Below, one piece after another: positions 5,781 through 7,107 of a stretch of 7,107 bases of DNA. Under the pieces are notes generated by a model. That model was not told the origin of the DNA and made no database searches. It saw nothing but the letters and a program-made list of their open reading frames with translations. The stretch comes from Sulfurovum sp. UBA7648 (GTDB taxonomy: Bacteria > Campylobacterota > Campylobacteria > Campylobacterales > Sulfurovaceae): contig DLIG01000021.1 of assembly GCA_002483605.1 (NCBI GenBank), forward strand, positions 282,529 to 289,635, given 5' to 3'. The first letter of the stretch is position 1. Every line of letters begins with the position of its first letter. Made by a program: the position numbers and the translations under genes.

Positions 5781-6539
5781 TAACGCTTCAATTAACCCCA
5801 TTATTATCTCAATCGCAATAAGTATTATAATTATCCATTCTAAAAATTCACTTCTTTTGTGATTGATGATATCCATCACAAGCATTACATCTTCTTGGAT
5901 TTGTGAGAGTTTTGAGAGGGCAACTTCGTGTCTGTCATACAGTTCAAGGATCTTGGCAAGTTCATTATATAAAAATTCAGCTTCTTCGTTATCCCATAAA
6001 ATATTAGGTTTGTCCAGCAGCAGCAGATTGCCTACCATATCGTGGCGAGTTAATACTAAATGTTTGGCAAATTCCATAAGGTGGATGCGACGAATTCCTA
6101 CAGCTTTATATGTTGTTTCGATAATATTCCTGCTTTTTGCAAAAAGGCTATCTAGTTTTTTTTCATATTTTTCCAAACCTACGCTTTGAGCTATCGCTAG
6201 AGATATGATATTGTAATTTAATCTTGAAGCTTCTTTAAGTACGATCTCTTCATTAGTTATCATAAAAGGATGAGCAAGCCTTTTGTCTATTCTAATGACA
6301 TAATCCTGGGTTATGTCATCATGCTGTACAATGATGCTCAATGTTTTTAATGTTTCTTGGATCTCATTTTTCTCTTCCGCGATAATAGCGAGCACTTCAA
6401 ACGGCAGCAATATGACATGCAGTTTTTCATTGAACCCGTAATATCCATTTTCGATACCCTTGTTGAACTTAATATTTAATAATTCTGCTATTTTTGTTGG
6501 AGTGAGATTTTTACGAAGACTTAAAGCTAAGAGATTCAT
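5778..6539 (-). CDS. RMD1/DUF155 family membrane-anchored protein
   Basis: A 253-residue protein of the family that includes yeast Rmd1 and human mitochondrial RMND1. Family traits are the central block RLNYNIISLAIAQSVGLEKYEKKLD and, near the C-terminus, a W-(D/E)-x-E-E-x-E-x-L-Y segment, a LYDRHEVAL-like stretch, a long helix with KLSQIQEDVMLVMDIIN, and then R-x-E-x-x-E-W running straight into one hydrophobic C-terminal segment (about IIIILIAIEIIMGL). It is probably tail-anchored with the bulk in the cytoplasm. The mitochondrial relatives act at the inner membrane in support of translation; the bacterial role is unknown. The frame extends to an ATG at 6551, but GAGGTG (6544-6549) overlaps that codon and sits four bases from ATG 6539, so the shorter start is preferred. 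It has its own strong promoter at 6566-6594 and converges on acnB. Confidence 0.85.
   Translation of the reverse strand: MNLLALSLRKNLTPTKIAELLNIKFNKGIENGYYGFNEKLHVILLPFEVLAIIAEEKNEIQETLKTLSIIVQHDDITQDYVIRIDKRLAHPFMITNEEIVLKEASRLNYNIISLAIAQSVGLEKYEKKLDSLFAKSRNIIETTYKAVGIRRIHLMEFAKHLVLTRHDMVGNLLLLDKPNILWDNEEAEFLYNELAKILELYDRHEVALSKLSQIQEDVMLVMDIINHKRSEFLEWIIIILIAIEIIMGLIEAL
6295..6319. repeat. 9-bp inverted repeat inside the RMD1-family gene
   Basis: ATGACATAA (6295-6303) is matched exactly by TTATGTCAT (6311-6319) around a 7-base loop, in codons for DDITQDYVI. It is short enough that chance in AT-rich coding DNA is a fair explanation. Confidence 0.5.
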
Positions 6540-6543
6540 GATA

Positions 6544-6549
6544 CACCTC
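6544..6549 (-). promoter_or_regulatory. Ribosome binding site deciding the RMD1-family start
   Basis: On the minus strand GAGGTG lies four bases before the ATG at 6539-6537 and overlaps the upstream in-frame ATG at 6551-6549. A ribosome cannot use this site for the upstream codon, so translation should begin at 6539. Confidence 0.7.
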
Positions 6550-6565
6550 ATTTAGAATATATATT

Positions 6566-6594
6566 ATTATAATTAAACTAACTCTTTATGTCAA
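6566..6594 (-). promoter_or_regulatory. Full-consensus sigma-70 promoter for the RMD1-family gene
   Basis: On the minus strand TTGACA (6594-6589) and TATAAT (6571-6566) are both perfect and are separated by exactly 17 bases. Transcription would start near 6559, about 20 bases before the ATG at 6539. The -35 hexamer contains the TGA stop codon (6593-6591) of the upstream thioesterase gene. Confidence 0.8.
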
Positions 6595-6971
6595 ATATTA
6601 CCGAACATCTCTTTCATTATGGCTGCACTCTCTTGGCTAAATCTGGCAGGCTTGCCGTTTTTAACAAAGACCAAAGTACTTGTCATGCTAAATAGCTTTT
6701 CTTTATCTTTCCAAATCTCTTGTTTGAGTTCTAGTGATGCGCCGCCAAGCTTTAATACCTCATGGCTTACTTCCAGCATATCACCTAGTTTGGCAGGCTT
6801 GATGAAGTCGGCAACTATATGTTTGACCACAAAATGCCCACCGTCTATAGCAGGACTAGATCCTCTGGCAAAAAAAAGTTCACTCCTGGCACGTTCACAA
6901 AATTTGAGATAATTCGCATGATATACGATACCGCCGGCATCGGTATCATCGTAATAAATTCTAAAGCGCAT
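6591..6971 (-). CDS. ybgC: YbgC-type acyl-CoA thioesterase (hotdog fold, 4HBT family)
   Basis: A 126-residue cytoplasmic hotdog-fold thioesterase that hydrolyses acyl-CoA or acyl-ACP thioesters. The N-terminal signature YYDDTDAGGIVYHANYLKF is diagnostic of YbgC. Asp11 matches the catalytic aspartate of 4-hydroxybenzoyl-CoA thioesterases and His18 is the conserved YbgC histidine. The stretch CERARSELF (alpha helix) and the strand with ADFIKPAKLGD also fit the family, and the length is typical. AAAGGT (6982-6977) lies five bases before the ATG. In E. coli this gene belongs to the tol-pal cluster; here it does not, as is common in Campylobacterota. It follows a gene tail at the right edge and precedes the RMD1-family gene, which has a separate promoter. 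The natural substrate is not readable from the sequence. Confidence 0.94.
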   Translation of the reverse strand: MRFRIYYDDTDAGGIVYHANYLKFCERARSELFFARGSSPAIDGGHFVVKHIVADFIKPAKLGDMLEVSHEVLKLGGASLELKQEIWKDKEKLFSMTSTLVFVKNGKPARFSQESAAIMKEMFGNI

Positions 6972-6996
6972 CTTTTACCTTTGATGTGTTTGTGTT

Positions 6997-7002
6997 ACTA
7001 TA
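6997..7002 (-). promoter_or_regulatory. Possible -10 box for the thioesterase gene
   Basis: On the minus strand TATAGT follows a TTTTTAGA stretch, about 26 bases before the thioesterase ATG. It is one mismatch from consensus but has no supporting -35. The gene may instead be read from further upstream. Confidence 0.25.
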
Positions 7003-7014
7003 TCTAAAAAGTCT

Positions 7015-7107
7015 TTAAGCTTGTTCTTGCCATGTTTGCAGCAGTGTATAATTAACAGCAAAAGATATAAATACACCCTTGTTTAAAATCATTGAGTATC
7101 CAATTGT
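7015..7107 (-). CDS. C-terminal part of an upstream gene, cut by window edge
   Basis: On the minus strand one frame is open from the window edge for 30 codons and ends with TAA at 7017-7015. It encodes a mixed hydrophobic stretch ending in NYTLLQTWQEQA. The absence of stops in AT-rich DNA and the natural residue mix suggest a real C-terminus, 43 bp upstream of the thioesterase start. I do not recognise the family. A one-base skip just before the stop would join this frame to another that continues to a TAA at 6977-6975 inside the thioesterase ribosome binding site, so the annotated end may not be the true one. Confidence 0.5.
   Translation of the reverse strand, partial: TIGYSMILNKGVFISFAVNYTLLQTWQEQA

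Noticed and set aside
6975..7076. 33-codon GTG-started minus-strand frame overlapping the right-edge gene tail
   Set aside because: The hydrophobic first half is an out-of-frame shadow of the longer frame and the GTG has no spaced ribosome site; the second half is better explained as a possible frameshifted tail.
1..7107. CRISPR array, insertion sequence, prophage or defence system
   Set aside because: There are no repeated direct units with spacers, no transposase or integrase, and no terminal repeats; the gene content is core housekeeping. A tRNA at the edge can serve as an integration site, but no attachment duplication is visible.

Overview
The window looks like ordinary chromosome from an AT-rich member of the Campylobacterota (former Epsilonproteobacteria), probably a free-living sulfur-oxidiser type such as Sulfurimonas, Sulfuricurvum or Sulfurovum. 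This rests on the protein style of FtsK, AcnB and the YbgC-type thioesterase, on AT-rich codon use, and on promoters with a clear -10 box but mostly no -35 box. The genus is an inference. No mobile element, CRISPR array or defence island is present.

Layout: at the left edge two tRNA genes lie on the minus strand, a cut-off tRNA (probably Gly) and a complete tRNA-Leu(CAA). They diverge from a plus-strand run: ftsK (DNA translocase for division and chromosome segregation), then 15 bp later a small lysine-rich protein of unknown function, and after a 146-bp gap with its own promoter, acnB (aconitate hydratase B of the TCA or reductive TCA cycle). On the minus strand, converging on acnB, are a gene tail at the right edge, a YbgC-type acyl-CoA thioesterase and an RMD1/DUF155 family membrane protein. 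The two blocks meet at a perfect 13-bp hairpin whose arms contain both stop codons.

Two start sites are revised. The longest ftsK frame begins upstream of its own -10 box, so a TTG at 357 with a Shine-Dalgarno sequence is preferred. The RMD1-family frame has an upstream ATG that overlaps the Shine-Dalgarno sequence of a better ATG at 6539.

I found no new multi-gene system. The most interesting signals are small: a perfect 15-bp inverted repeat inside the FtsK gamma-domain codons; an A9 slippery run at the end of the FtsK membrane domain where a -1 shift meets an immediate stop; a full-consensus promoter whose -35 box contains the stop codon of the thioesterase; a dyad overlapping the acnB promoter; and a possible one-base frameshift in the gene tail at the right edge.
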